Below, one piece after another: positions 26,241 through 35,659 of a stretch of 64,000 nucleotides of DNA (positions within the stretch are counted from its first letter, which is position 1; every line of letters starts with the position of its first letter). A program made the position numbers and the translations under genes. Source of the stretch: Bog-113 sp963752695 (GTDB lineage Bacteria > Acidobacteriota > Terriglobia > Bryobacterales > Bryobacteraceae); NCBI GenBank assembly GCA_963752695.1, contig CAVVZB010000002.1:1527630-1591629 (forward strand), given 5' to 3'. Under the pieces are notes generated by a model, which saw only the letters and a list, made by a program, of their open reading frames with translations, did no database searches and had not been told where the DNA came from.

Positions 26241-27608
26241 ATGGCGAACAAATCGCAACGTGCCAAGAGAACCCGTTACAGCGCGATTTTGACGTTGTAC
26301 GTTCTCGTTGTTTTCGCGGTGTTAGTGGCAATCAACTGGCTCGCGAAAGAAAACAACAAGAGCTTCGATACAACTACTAACAAGCAGTTCACGCTCTCCG
26401 ACCAGACGGCCAAGACTGTCAGAAATCTGAAAAACGATGTCTATCTGACTTACTTCGACAGCTCGACGCGCTTCGATGCGGCGCGCGATCTGCTCAGCCG
26501 CTACTCTAATCTCTCGCACAAACTGCACGTCGCCTACGTGGATCCCGATAAGAAGCCGGAAGTGGCTACCGCGGAAGGTTTCCGCTCCATGGGAGGAGTA
26601 GTCGTCAGGTCGGGAGCGAAGACCGAGGAGTCAAGTGCGGTAACGGAAGAGGGAGTGACCAACGCGATCATCCGGTCCACCAAGACAACCCAGAAGACCG
26701 TCTGCTTTGTTTCCGGAAGCGGTGAAATGGCGATTGACGATCAGGACCGCAATGGAGCCGGAGTAGCCAAGGAGCAGTTGGAGAAGAATACTTATAAGAC
26801 GTCGAGCATTTCGCTACTGGAAAAGACACAGATTCCGGGCGAGTGCTCAGTCGTCATCGTAGCCGGTCCGCGGCGCGATTATCTGGACACCTCGATTGCG
26901 GCATTGAAGACGTACGTGGAAGGCGGCGGCCACGCGCTCGTTGCAATTGCTCCCGCGCTGTCCTCCAGCCGTGGAGGCGCCGATCAGTCCGCGCCCACGC
27001 CGGTACTCGACAAGCTGCTCGAGGGTTGGGGAATTACATTCAACAACGATTTGATTCTCGATCCGCAATCCAGAATGGCTGGGTTTACCGAAGCCGCCCC
27101 TCTGGGGGTTAAATACGAGTCGCAGCCGATTGTGCGCGATCTGGCTAAGATCGTGACCGTCTTCCCCGTCACCCAGAGCCTGACCGTCGCCTCGGGCAAG
27201 GCGGAAAAGCTGGTTTCCACTTCCGACGCCAGCGTTTCCATCCCAATCCCGAAGGGGCCGATTTCCGTCGATCCCAACACCGCCAAGAAAGGACCGTTTG
27301 TTCTGGCCGCGGTTGCATCGCTTGGCAGCGGTGCCAAGCAGGGGCGATTGGTTGCTTTCGGAAGCGCTAGTTGGATGAGTAACAGCGCGATCGGCATCCC
27401 GCAAGTGGCCAATCGCGACCTGTTCCTTAACGCGATCAACTGGCTGGCCGCGGACGAAGACTTGATTTCGATTCGGCCCAAAGATCCCGAAGACCGGCGC
27501 ATTTCTTTGACACGGAGTCAGTCGTCCGTTTTGTTCTTGACCTCGGTAGTTTTTCTCCCTCTGGTGGCCATTGCCTTTGGAATCGCCACGTGGTTGAAGC
27601 GGAGATAA
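26241..27608 (+). CDS. GldG-like ABC-associated protein
   Basis: 455 residues from the ATG at 26241. It has one N-terminal membrane segment (about 15-40), a large extracytoplasmic region (about 45-425) and one C-terminal membrane segment (about 430-450) followed by WLKRR. The middle contains FFDSSTRFDAARDLLSRY-like and KKPEVATAEGF segments found in ABC_transp_aux/GldG proteins. The family is thought to form the non-ATPase partner of GldA/GldF. It is followed four bases later by a DUF4340 protein, the usual fourth member of such operons. Confidence 0.9.
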   Translation: MANKSQRAKRTRYSAILTLYVLVVFAVLVAINWLAKENNKSFDTTTNKQFTLSDQTAKTVRNLKNDVYLTYFDSSTRFDAARDLLSRYSNLSHKLHVAYVDPDKKPEVATAEGFRSMGGVVVRSGAKTEESSAVTEEGVTNAIIRSTKTTQKTVCFVSGSGEMAIDDQDRNGAGVAKEQLEKNTYKTSSISLLEKTQIPGECSVVIVAGPRRDYLDTSIAALKTYVEGGGHALVAIAPALSSSRGGADQSAPTPVLDKLLEGWGITFNNDLILDPQSRMAGFTEAAPLGVKYESQPIVRDLAKIVTVFPVTQSLTVASGKAEKLVSTSDASVSIPIPKGPISVDPNTAKKGPFVLAAVASLGSGAKQGRLVAFGSASWMSNSAIGIPQVANRDLFLNAINWLAADEDLISIRPKDPEDRRISLTRSQSSVLFLTSVVFLPLVAIAFGIATWLKRR

Positions 27609-27612
27609 TCGC

Positions 27613-28929
27613 ATGAAGCAGTTGCGCGGGTTACTGATTGCGGTGTTCGCCCTGGCGATCTTATCCGGGCTGGTCTACTGGTCCAATCGTCATAAAGCCG
27701 CGGAGGCGTCTCAGCCGGCCGCCGACGCCCCACCCAAAATGCTGACGCTCGCTGAAAAGGCAGTTTCTGAGGTCACCTTTCAGAAAGACGGCAGCGCGCC
27801 CGTGGTCGTCAGCAAGCTCGCCGATCGTTGGGAAATTATCAAGCCGGAGCCTATGCCCGCCGATCAAGACGCGGTGAATGGAGTGGTCAGCGCGGCTGCC
27901 TCGCTGAGTGCCGATCGTCTCATTGATGACCATCCCGCCAACCTGGTGCCTTTCGGTCTAACCAACCCCGCGACCTCCGTAACCCTGAACGTGAACGCCG
28001 GGAAACCCGTCACTATCGACTTCGGAAAGGACACACCGTCCGGCGGCTCCACCTATGCCAAACTCGCCGGCGACCCGCGCGTCTTCAGCGTCTCCAGTGC
28101 CTCAAAAACCAGCATCGATAAAGCTCTCATTGACCTGCGCGATAAGCGCCTGTCGACCTTCGATTCCGAGAAGCTATCGCGCGTAGAACTGCAGGTGCGC
28201 CACGAAGCCGTGGAATTCGGGAAAAACGGGCAGAATGAATGGCAGATCCTGAAACCTGCGCCCTATCGGGCCGATGCCCTCCAAGTGGACGAACTGGTTC
28301 GAAAGGTGAAAGAGGCAAAGGTGCAATTGGAAGCCGGCAAAATCGCGGGTTCCACTTTTCTTCAAGCGCCCCAAATTGCGACCGTGACATTCACCGATAA
28401 TCATGGCGCACAAACGGTCGAAATCCGGCAGGATAAAGATAAAACTACCTATGCGAAAAGCTCGGCGGTCGACGGAATTTATAAGATCGGGGCCGATGTT
28501 GCGGACGCAGCCAATAAGACGCTTGACGATTTCCGGAGCAAGAAGTTGTTCGATTTTGGCTTTGCGGAGTTGGGCGTCGTTACCGTGCAGGGTGTCACGT
28601 ACATGCGGAGCGGCCAGAAATGGTTTGCCAACGGAAAAGAAATGGACGCCGCTGGCGTGCAAACCCTGGTCGACAAGCTTCGCGATCTGACCGCAACCGG
28701 ATTTGGGGCGAGCAGCAGCGGATCTCCCGTTTTCACCGCCTCGGTCGCCACTCAGGATAAGAAGCGGTCCGAGAAGGTTTCCATTTTCCGGGACGGCGCG
28801 AACACGGTGGCAACGCGCGAGGGCGATTCTACGACCTACCGGTTGGATCGCGCGGTTGTGGATGATCTACTTCAGGCGGCGAGTGCGATTAAGCCCGCCA
28901 ATACGGCCAAGAATCCGTCGAAAAAGTAG
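27613..28929 (+). CDS. DUF4340 domain protein
   Basis: 438 residues. One N-terminal membrane segment (about 5-23) anchors a large soluble part built of beta-rich repeats of the DUF4340 type, seen in KLADRWEIIKPEPMPADQ and again in NEWQILKPAPYRAD. The domain is found in operons with GldG-like proteins and is presumed periplasmic; no enzymatic motif is visible. It begins four bases after the GldG-like gene. The family's role is not established, so its purpose here is inferred from context: a periplasmic partner of the ABC export system. Confidence 0.88.
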   Translation: MKQLRGLLIAVFALAILSGLVYWSNRHKAAEASQPAADAPPKMLTLAEKAVSEVTFQKDGSAPVVVSKLADRWEIIKPEPMPADQDAVNGVVSAAASLSADRLIDDHPANLVPFGLTNPATSVTLNVNAGKPVTIDFGKDTPSGGSTYAKLAGDPRVFSVSSASKTSIDKALIDLRDKRLSTFDSEKLSRVELQVRHEAVEFGKNGQNEWQILKPAPYRADALQVDELVRKVKEAKVQLEAGKIAGSTFLQAPQIATVTFTDNHGAQTVEIRQDKDKTTYAKSSAVDGIYKIGADVADAANKTLDDFRSKKLFDFGFAELGVVTVQGVTYMRSGQKWFANGKEMDAAGVQTLVDKLRDLTATGFGASSSGSPVFTASVATQDKKRSEKVSIFRDGANTVATREGDSTTYRLDRAVVDDLLQAASAIKPANTAKNPSKK

Positions 28930-28934
28930 ATCTC

Positions 28935-30218
28935 TTGAACGGTCTGCTTACCGATCTCTACGAGCTTACGATGGCTGCCGGGTATGTGGCGGCTGGAAAA
29001 CATCGTGAAACGGCAACGTTTGAGATGACCATCCGCCGGCTCCCACGTAATCGGGATTGGGTTGTGGTGGCCGGTCTTGAACGCGCAATCCACTACCTCC
29101 TGCACTTATCTTTCGCCACGGAGGAGATTGAATATCTTCGCGGACTGCAACAATTTGCACAAGCTCCCCCGGAGTTTTTCGAGGAACTGGGTTCGTTTTG
29201 TTTTTTCGGAGACGTCGACGCGGTTCCTGAAGGCACCGCGCTGCTGGCGGGCGAACCGGTGCTTCGGGTCTCCGGCTCCATGCTGCAAGCGCAGATCCCG
29301 GAAACCTATCTCCTTTCCGCCATCACCTTCGAAACGTTGATTGCGACGAAAGCCGCCCGGATCGTGGATGCCGCCGAAGGCCGCCCCGTGCTGGAATTCG
29401 GCACTCGGCGCGCGCATACCCCGGAAGCGGGTACAATCGGCGCGCGGGCAGCCTTTATCGGGGGGTGCGACGCCACCAGCAATGCCCTGTCCGGGTTCCG
29501 CTATGGTATTCCTGTAGCAGGAACCGCAGCCCATTCCTGGGTCATGTCATTCCGCAGCGAAACCGAGGCTTTTCGCAATTTGCAAAAGCTGATGGGCGAA
29601 CAGACTGTCCAACTGATCGACACTTATGACACATTGGCCGGGGCTCAAAAGGCGGCGGACTTGGGCAAGCCTTTGTGGGGCGTGCGGCTCGACAGCGGAG
29701 ACTTGGTGTCCCTGGCGACTGAGGTTCGCGCCATTCTGGACGCGGCTGGACTGCAAGACAGCAGGATTATGGCCAGCGGCGACCTGAACGAGGATCGGAT
29801 CGCAGAGTTTGTCGCAGCCGGAGCACCGATTGACGCGTTCGGAGTGGGAACCGAACTCTCAACCTCCGCCGATGCTCCCGCCATGGGAATGGTTTACAAA
29901 GTGGTCGAGATCAACGAGCGCGGCGCGCCACGTTATACAGCCAAGCGCAGTTTGGGAAAGAGTTCAGTTCCAGGTGCGAAGCAGATCTGGCGGTTCGCTG
30001 ATCATGACATCGTTTCCTTGGCCGACGAATCCATTGAAGGGGGCGCGCCGTTATTGCATCCCGTTCTCCGGGGAGGGAAACGTGTGAAACCGCCGGAAGA
30101 CTTGCGCACCATCCGGGAACGAGCCCGTGAGTCGCGGGCATTTATCGGTACCAATCACACAGTTACATTAAGTCCGGCGCTTGAAGCTTTACATCACAAG
30201 ATCACGGAAAGCGTTTGA
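28935..30218 (+). CDS. pncB: Nicotinate phosphoribosyltransferase
   Basis: 427 residues, with a TTG start five bases after the DUF4340 stop. It begins LLTDLYELTMAAGY, then FEMTIRRLP, LEFGTRRAHTPEAGT, and the catalytic histidine region in VAGTAHSWVMSF, followed by DTYDTLAGAQKA and GVRLDSGDL near the phosphoribosyl site. The enzyme makes NaMN from nicotinate and PRPP, salvaging NAD in the cytoplasm. It lies in the same direction as the ABC operon with almost no gap, so it may be read through from it. Confidence 0.95.
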   Translation: MNGLLTDLYELTMAAGYVAAGKHRETATFEMTIRRLPRNRDWVVVAGLERAIHYLLHLSFATEEIEYLRGLQQFAQAPPEFFEELGSFCFFGDVDAVPEGTALLAGEPVLRVSGSMLQAQIPETYLLSAITFETLIATKAARIVDAAEGRPVLEFGTRRAHTPEAGTIGARAAFIGGCDATSNALSGFRYGIPVAGTAAHSWVMSFRSETEAFRNLQKLMGEQTVQLIDTYDTLAGAQKAADLGKPLWGVRLDSGDLVSLATEVRAILDAAGLQDSRIMASGDLNEDRIAEFVAAGAPIDAFGVGTELSTSADAPAMGMVYKVVEINERGAPRYTAKRSLGKSSVPGAKQIWRFADHDIVSLADESIEGGAPLLHPVLRGGKRVKPPEDLRTIRERARESRAFIGTNHTVTLSPALEALHHKITESV

Positions 30219-30219
30219 T

Positions 30220-30405
30220 ATGACTGGGGTTCCTGGATATCGAGTCTCAGATCGACTTCGTGTTTCCTTCTGGCTCGCTTTACGTGCCCTGAGCCGGGAT
30301 GCTGCGGTCGCGCTCGATCTGGAATCCGCTGGCGCCTTCCGCAAGGAATTCCTCGCGCTGGGCGGTGAAGTTGCGACCACCCAGTCCATCCTGCGAGCGA
30401 GCTAA
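30220..30405 (+). CDS. Short frame between pncB and hpnE
   Basis: A 61-codon frame fills exactly the gap between pncB (one base after its stop) and hpnE (two bases before its start). Its codons look like those of the neighbours, and it predicts a soluble helical peptide with RVSFWLALRALSRDAAVALDLESA. I do not recognise it. It could be a small coupled gene or the decayed remainder of a larger one. There is no clear ribosome site, and no family match can be claimed. Confidence 0.35.
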   Translation: MTGVPGYRVSDRLRVSFWLALRALSRDAAVALDLESAGAFRKEFLALGGEVATTQSILRAS

Positions 30406-30407
30406 CT

Positions 30408-31733
30408 GTGTCATCGGTCATCGTAATCGGAGGAGGTTTGGCCGGACTCTCCACGGCGGCGGCGCTCGGCAGCGTGGGATGGCAGGTCAAACTGTTTGAA
30501 TCCCGCGCGTTCTTCGGTGGCCGCGCAACCTCCTGGCCCGTACCTGCTCCGGATGGCCGTGAAACCGAGTTGATCGATAACTGCCAGCACGTGCTCATGC
30601 GGTGCTGCGTCAACCTGATGGATTTCTACTCGCGCCTGGGCGTGACACCGGAAATTCAGTTCTTTAAGCAGTTCTACTTCATTGAACCGGGTGGACGGTT
30701 ATCGACCATGAAGCGGGGCGTGTTCCCTGCCCCGGCGCACTTCGCTGAATCGTTCCTGACCCTGCATTTCCTCGGCCTGGCGGATAAGATCGGAATCGCT
30801 CGGGCGATGCTCGCCATACCGCGTGAGCGTCACCGAACCGATCTGGATCAGATCACCATGCTCGAATGGTTGCGCGAGCATCGCCAGACCGAGCGCGCGA
30901 TCGCCCGCTTCTGGTACCCGGTGCTGGTGAGCGCCGTTAGCGAAGAATTGGACCGAATGGCGGCGAGTCACGGCTTTCAGGTCTTTTGGCTCGGGATGCT
31001 GTCGCGGGCCGATTCCTATGAGCTTGGAATCCCGAACGTCCCGCTCCGTGAACTGTATCGGCCCGCTGTTTGGGAGCGAATCGGGCCAATCGAGTTACAT
31101 GGGCGTTCGCCGGTCGAGCAGGTACTGGTCGAAGACAACCGCGTGACAGGAGCGCTCGTGAATGGCGAACTCCATCGCGCCGACGCCTTCGTTTCGGCCT
31201 TGCCGTTCGAGCGGTTGCCGCAGGTGATGCCTCAGATCCCCGTGGACACGTCGGACTTCTCGCATTCCCCCATCACCGGAATCCATCTATGGTTCGATCG
31301 CCCCATCACGGATTTGCCGCATGCAGCGCTACTCGACCGCACCATCCAATGGATGTTCAACAAGTCGGGCGGACGCTATGTTCAGCTGGTCGTGAGCGCC
31401 TCGCGATCCCTTCTCGGAATGGGGCGAGCGGAAGTCATCGAATTGGCCGTTACTGAACTCCGCGAGTTTTTTCCCCGAGCCGTAGACGCCAAACTGGAGA
31501 GCGCGCAAGTGATCAAAGAAGTGCGCGCGGTGTTCTCCGCCAAACCGAATCTGGAGCTGCAGCGGCCGCTAACAGTCACTCCGATTCCAAACTTTTTTCT
31601 CGCGGGCGATTGGACTCGGACGGGCTGGCCGGCCACCATGGAAGGCGCGGTCCGAAGCGGATACTTGGCGGCGGAAGCCGTCACGCGCATGGCGGGAGCG
31701 CCCGCATCGTTCTTGCTCCCCGATGTCGGATAA
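30408..31733 (+). CDS. hpnE: Hydroxysqualene dehydroxylase / squalene-associated desaturase HpnE
   Basis: 441 residues from a GTG. The FAD-binding N-terminus VIVIGGGLAGLSTAAAL and the GGRATSW, NCQHVLM and FWYPVLVSAVSEELDR segments are characteristic of HpnE, which acts on hydroxysqualene in the hopanoid/squalene route (with HpnC and HpnD). The C-terminal FLAGDWTRTGWPATMEGAVRSG is the second FAD block of phytoene-desaturase relatives. HpnC/HpnD are not next to it in this window, so it stands alone here. It overlaps the following gene start by one base (TAATG). Confidence 0.92.
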   Translation: MSSVIVIGGGLAGLSTAAALGSVGWQVKLFESRAFFGGRATSWPVPAPDGRETELIDNCQHVLMRCCVNLMDFYSRLGVTPEIQFFKQFYFIEPGGRLSTMKRGVFPAPAHFAESFLTLHFLGLADKIGIARAMLAIPRERHRTDLDQITMLEWLREHRQTERAIARFWYPVLVSAVSEELDRMAASHGFQVFWLGMLSRADSYELGIPNVPLRELYRPAVWERIGPIELHGRSPVEQVLVEDNRVTGALVNGELHRADAFVSALPFERLPQVMPQIPVDTSDFSHSPITGIHLWFDRPITDLPHAALLDRTIQWMFNKSGGRYVQLVVSASRSLLGMGRAEVIELAVTELREFFPRAVDAKLESAQVIKEVRAVFSAKPNLELQRPLTVTPIPNFFLAGDWTRTGWPATMEGAVRSGYLAAEAVTRMAGAPASFLLPDVG

Positions 31734-32116
31734 TGCTGCATATGCGTGGTCTGTTCGGAACCCTGGTATTCGCCGCCGTCATCCCTCTCGCGCTGGCTGG
31801 TCCTCCAATGTCGAAGGTGACGATTCATGTCACCGCCGCGGAAAGCGGAAAACCTATTGATCGAGCAAGCGTCATCTTGAAGTTCGTCACTGGCCGCGCG
31901 CCTTTGAAGTTATATAAGAAAATGAGTGACACTTGGGAAACGCGTACCAATCAGGATGGCAACGCGATCCTCCCGCCCATCCCGCAGGGCACTGTGCGCC
32001 TGCAGGTGATTGCATCCAACTTCCAGACCTTCGGGAAAATGATGGAAGTGGATGCAGATGAAAAGACTCTGGACGTGAAGCTCAGTCCGCCGCAGGCTCA
32101 GTACACGGTGAAATAA
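31733..32116 (+). CDS. Small secreted protein with carboxypeptidase-regulatory-like fold
   Basis: 127 residues. The ATG at 31733 shares a base with the hpnE stop. The first 22 residues are a signal peptide (LFGTLVFAAVIPLALA, cleaved before GPP). The rest resembles a single CarboxypepD_reg/transthyretin-like beta sandwich: VTIHVTAAESGKPIDRASV, a TNQDGNAILPPIPQGTVRL turn and the closing LDVKLSP. Such domains occur in outer-membrane or periplasmic binding proteins of Acidobacteriota. No catalytic residues are seen. Confidence 0.78.
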   Translation: MLHMRGLFGTLVFAAVIPLALAGPPMSKVTIHVTAAESGKPIDRASVILKFVTGRAPLKLYKKMSDTWETRTNQDGNAILPPIPQGTVRLQVIASNFQTFGKMMEVDADEKTLDVKLSPPQAQYTVK

Positions 32117-32120
32117 AAGA

Positions 32121-32954
32121 ATGCCATTGGAAATTGGTGTGATGTTGACCGGCGCGGCGGACTTGGGACCGACGCTTGCGCCTCTGGCCGCGATGGGTCT
32201 GAAGCACTGCCAGGTGGCCGTGCCGGGAGATCTCGAGATCAGTAATTTGGCGGGCGTGTGGAGCCAAGCGTTTCGGACCGCGGGGATGGAAGTTCATACG
32301 CTTTTCGGAGTGTATGAAGGCGAGAGCTATGCGGACATCGAAACCGTTCGCAGGACGGTCGGTTTCGTTCCCAAGGAGACTCGCAAGGTCCGTGAAGAGC
32401 GCACACTGAAGCTGGTGAATCTCGCAGCGGCACTGAAAGTTCGCGGCGTTGCCACGCATATCGGATGCTTGCCCGAAGACAATCAGGACCCGGATTATGT
32501 CGCTGTGCTTGGCATGGTGCGCCGCATCGCGGACACGGCTTCGCGCCACGGCATTACCTTCGCGCTGGAAACTGGGCAGGAGACGGCGGACGCGCTCCTC
32601 GACTTCCTGTTCGAGGTCGACCGCGAAAACGTTGGCGTGAATTTCGATCCGGCAAATATGGTTCTTTATGGGACTGGCGATCCAGTGGAAGCATTGGAAA
32701 CCGTGGGCCAGCACGTTCTCACGGTGCATTGTAAAGATGGCATTATCCCTTCCGCGTCAACACCCGGTGCATTAGGGACAGAGATGCCGATCGGTAAAGG
32801 CACCGTGGATTTTCGGGCCTTCTTGACCATCCTGCGCAAAGTCGGTTACGAGAAGCCGTTGTTTATTGAGAGGGAGACCGACGATCCAATTGCGCGCTTA
32901 AAAGACATCGGCACGGGAAAGGCATTTCTCGAGAGGATTGCGGCCGATATCTAG
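32121..32954 (+). CDS. Sugar phosphate isomerase/epimerase (TIM barrel)
   Basis: 277 residues of an AP-endonuclease-2-like TIM barrel. Metal-site features are present: THIGCLPED, FALETGQE, VNFDPANMVLYG, LTVHCKDG and a C-terminal FIERET glutamate. This is the hydroxypyruvate-isomerase, xylose-isomerase-like group that isomerises or epimerises keto sugars with a divalent ion. It starts four bases after the previous stop, so it is probably co-transcribed. A second TIM-barrel sugar enzyme with an export signal lies 2 kb away on the other strand. Confidence 0.88.
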   Translation: MPLEIGVMLTGAADLGPTLAPLAAMGLKHCQVAVPGDLEISNLAGVWSQAFRTAGMEVHTLFGVYEGESYADIETVRRTVGFVPKETRKVREERTLKLVNLAAALKVRGVATHIGCLPEDNQDPDYVAVLGMVRRIADTASRHGITFALETGQETADALLDFLFEVDRENVGVNFDPANMVLYGTGDPVEALETVGQHVLTVHCKDGIIPSASTPGALGTEMPIGKGTVDFRAFLTILRKVGYEKPLFIERETDDPIARLKDIGTGKAFLERIAADI

Positions 32955-32956
32955 GC

Positions 32957-34807
32957 TTAGCGCAGAGCGATCTCGTTCAGAATGACGCCGAGCTTTCGCT
33001 GGTCGCCTGATGCCTGAAAAGCCCGGTCTACCTGAAGCTTCACCACCACGGGCGACAGTCTCGAAACATCCACCCCCATCGTGAACGTATAGGTCCCCGG
33101 GCCAGGAAAAGTCCTGCTAGCAGATGGGCCGCCCTCGATGGAAACATCCATGCGGCGGGCCGGGGCGGCATCCGCGATGTAAAGCTTTATCTCGAGGGTT
33201 GCCGGGCGTTGCGGGCTTTTCAGCAGCACCGTCGCTTGGTCACTCATCCATCTCCAGGGCGCCCCTTCGCTGGGAAAGATGCCGCTGACTATCTGTGAGT
33301 CCGCTTCTTTCGCGCCCATGCTGAGATCGGCAAGTTGCGGGTCTTGCGCACGCAGAACATAAGCGTGCACGCGGTCGATCACGCCGCCGCGAACATCATA
33401 GGGCAGCAAGCCCTTGCTCGTGGTGGAGTAGCCCGATGCGGAGTCGAGCCCAATCAAACGGAACACGAGCGCTGGGTCGATATCCGTTTCGGCTATCGGA
33501 ACCAGAGCGCGGCCGCCATGCGGAATCGGGGCGGGAAACGCGAGGTCGCTCTCCACGACCAGATCGCCAGTTGGAATCCACTGGTCGCGCAACATGGGTT
33601 GGGCTCCGTCGGCTTCCAGATAATGCCGCAGACCCCATTCGGCATCTACCCAAATTCGCCTCTGCTGCGCTTGAGCAACCAGGTTATTAGCGAAGCTGCG
33701 ATACGCATTCCATTGTTGGTAATTGACCGTGGCAAGGCAGACCGAGATGGCTAACTGAAGCACGACAGCCGCCTGGACCCAACGCAAAGGAGCACGGCTG
33801 GCAAGAATAGCAAGCGGAACGGCGATAGGAAGGAGATAACGCGCGGAGCCCGCGTAGAAAACTACCCAAGCGCCCCCCAGAAATATGGCGGCCCAAAGCA
33901 CCAGGAAGCCCGTGTCGGCCTCTTCCCATCTCCGCCAGACTGCGCGGAACGTAAACGGCAGGAGTATGGGGAAAATCATGAACGCCGCGTGGATGGTTAA
34001 GGCAAGAGCATTGCGCAACTTCACCGCGACGGTCGCAAACCCGTCCCGGGCCATGTAGCCCGCCGATACCGCCGCTGGAAACTGTCCGCTCGATAGGCGC
34101 TCAAAGATCTGCCACGCGATCAATATCAGGATCGGCGTGAATGCCACCGCAATGTATCGCATGCCCGGTTTTTCGAGCCGTGTCCAAATATAGGCCAGCA
34201 GTATGGGAGTGAACAGGAAGGACTGCATCGCGATCATGCCGGCGACGGCCAGGCACAGCGCCGCGAATGCCAGAAGTCGAGTGCTCGTCCGGTCGACCGC
34301 ATAGACAAAACAGGCCGCACCTGCCGACCAAAAAGCGAGGAACGGCAAATCGGACTCGAAGGTGTTGCCGTTAATCACGAATGCCGGAACCGCGATAAAC
34401 AGCAGCGTCGCCCACATCGGATTCTCGCAGAAGCGGCAAGCCAACGCGTACATCGCGTAAACCGCTGTCAATGAGAAGACAACATAGGCCAGGTGGAATG
34501 GAACCTCGCGCACATCTTTGAAAATGCCGGTTAGCAGAGCGAGGAACGCGGCATTGCCCGGCGGGTGGGGGTAACCCTGGAACGTGACGTCTGCGCCCTC
34601 GAAGATGTAGTGGGTGTGATTGGGATGCAACGGATCGATCAACGCATGGTAGGCAGCGGCAAGATAGTAGACGTCGTCGCCGCCCACTGCTTGGTTAGCA
34701 AACGGGAGCCGCAGTGCAACAACGAGCAGAGTGAGGATGATCAGGTGCCGGCGCACCCTGGAGTCTCGAAGGCTGGGCCGGCTACCACGCGCGGGACGCT
34801 CGCTCAC
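32957..34807 (-). CDS. GT-C-like membrane glycosyltransferase
   Basis: 616 residues from a GTG that overlaps the upstream stop (GTGA). About nine or ten membrane segments occupy the first 400 residues. The first extracytoplasmic loop has the acidic GGDDVYYLAAAY pair expected of the dolichyl-phosphate-mannose/ArnT (PMT, GT39/GT83-like) class, and further on a QGYPHPPGNAAF motif. The last 220 residues form a soluble periplasmic domain with no recognisable fold. These enzymes transfer a sugar from a polyprenyl-phosphate donor; donor and acceptor are unknown. Confidence 0.82.
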   Translation of the reverse strand: MSERPARGSRPSLRDSRVRRHLIILTLLVVALRLPFANQAVGGDDVYYLAAAYHALIDPLHPNHTHYIFEGADVTFQGYPHPPGNAAFLALLTGIFKDVREVPFHLAYVVFSLTAVYAMYALACRFCENPMWATLLFIAVPAFVINGNTFESDLPFLAFWSAGAACFVYAVDRTSTRLLAFAALCLAVAGMIAMQSFLFTPILLAYIWTRLEKPGMRYIAVAFTPILILIAWQIFERLSSGQFPAAVSAGYMARDGFATVAVKLRNALALTIHAAFMIFPILLPFTFRAVWRRWEEADTGFLVLWAAIFLGGAWVVFYAGSARYLLPIAVPLAILASRAPLRWVQAAVVLQLAISVCLATVNYQQWNAYRSFANNLVAQAQQRRIWVDAEWGLRHYLEADGAQPMLRDQWIPTGDLVVESDLAFPAPIPHGGRALVPIAETDIDPALVFRLIGLDSASGYSTTSKGLLPYDVRGGVIDRVHAYVLRAQDPQLADLSMGAKEADSQIVSGIFPSEGAPWRWMSDQATVLLKSPQRPATLEIKLYIADAAPARRMDVSIEGGPSASRTFPGPGTYTFTMGVDVSRLSPVVVKLQVDRAFQASGDQRKLGVILNEIALR

Positions 34808-35649
34808 ACGTTGAATAGTTGATAGGCCTGTTCCAATGACTTGATCGGGTCCGCTGCCTTCGGGATGAACTCATGGGCCACAAATCCCTGATACTTCAGG
34901 TCTGCAATCGCAAGAGCAACCCCGCGCCAGTTCAGTTCCTGCGTGTCATCGAGCTCATGACGGTCGGGCACGCCGCCCGTATGGAAATGACCGATGTACT
35001 GGATGTTGTCACGAATGGTTCGGATCACGTCGCCTTCCATGATCTGCATGTGATAAATGTCGTAGAGTAGCTTGACGCGCGGAGAATCGACGCGCTTCAT
35101 CACCTCGACGCCCCACGCGGTGTGATCGCACATGTAGTCGTGGTGATTGATTTTGCTGTTCAACAACTCCATGCAGATTGTGACGCCTTTTTCTTCCGCC
35201 ATCTTCTTGCAGCGGTTGAGGCCGGTGACGCAGTTGGCCAAACCCTCGGAATCGGCCATGCCTTTGCGGTTTCCAGACATCGCAATCACGTTGGGAACGC
35301 CTGCGGCTGCGGCCTTGGTGAGCATCGCTTCCATGTCGCTGACGAGCTTGTCGTGGTTCTCTAGGCGGTTAAAGCCGTTCGGAATATCGTTCTTTTCGGG
35401 CACCATGGCGGGAACCAAGCCGTACTTCTGAACCTTGGGCCAGTCCGGTGGATCCAACAGGTCCATGCCTTTCAGGCCAATGCGCTTGGCGTGCTGGGCG
35501 AGTTCATCGACGCTGTACTTGTTGAAACACCAGCGCGCGACAGACTGTTTGATGCGGCCACCACCGGCAGGGACGTTGGAATCGGCTTGAGCAGCGGAGG
35601 CCAGCGCGGCGGCACCGGCGGCCTGAAGTACATTTCGACGAGAGATCAC
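34804..35649 (-). CDS. Tat-exported TIM-barrel sugar isomerase (hydroxypyruvate isomerase-like)
   Basis: 281 residues from the GTG at 35649. A twin-arginine signal opens it (SRRNVLQAAGAAALASAAQA). The mature part is an AP-endonuclease-2-like barrel, with CFNKYSVDELAQHAKRIG, ICMELLNSK, LLYDIYHMQIMEGD, GHFHTGGVPDRHEL and a C-terminal VAHEFIPK carrying the metal ligands. It resembles hydroxypyruvate isomerase (Hyi) proteins. A longer start at 35709 is possible but would overlap the 65-residue gene by 50 bp. It is followed directly by the GT-C protein, coupled through GTGA. Confidence 0.9.
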   Translation of the reverse strand: MISRRNVLQAAGAAALASAAQADSNVPAGGGRIKQSVARWCFNKYSVDELAQHAKRIGLKGMDLLDPPDWPKVQKYGLVPAMVPEKNDIPNGFNRLENHDKLVSDMEAMLTKAAAAGVPNVIAMSGNRKGMADSEGLANCVTGLNRCKKMAEEKGVTICMELLNSKINHHDYMCDHTAWGVEVMKRVDSPRVKLLYDIYHMQIMEGDVIRTIRDNIQYIGHFHTGGVPDRHELDDTQELNWRGVALAIADLKYQGFVAHEFIPKAADPIKSLEQAYQLFNV

Positions 35650-35659
35650 GCCCGGTATT

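Noticed and set aside
26847..27614. 255-codon minus-strand frame inside the GldG-like gene
   Set aside because: No family features, and the plus-strand gene is intact and operon-linked.
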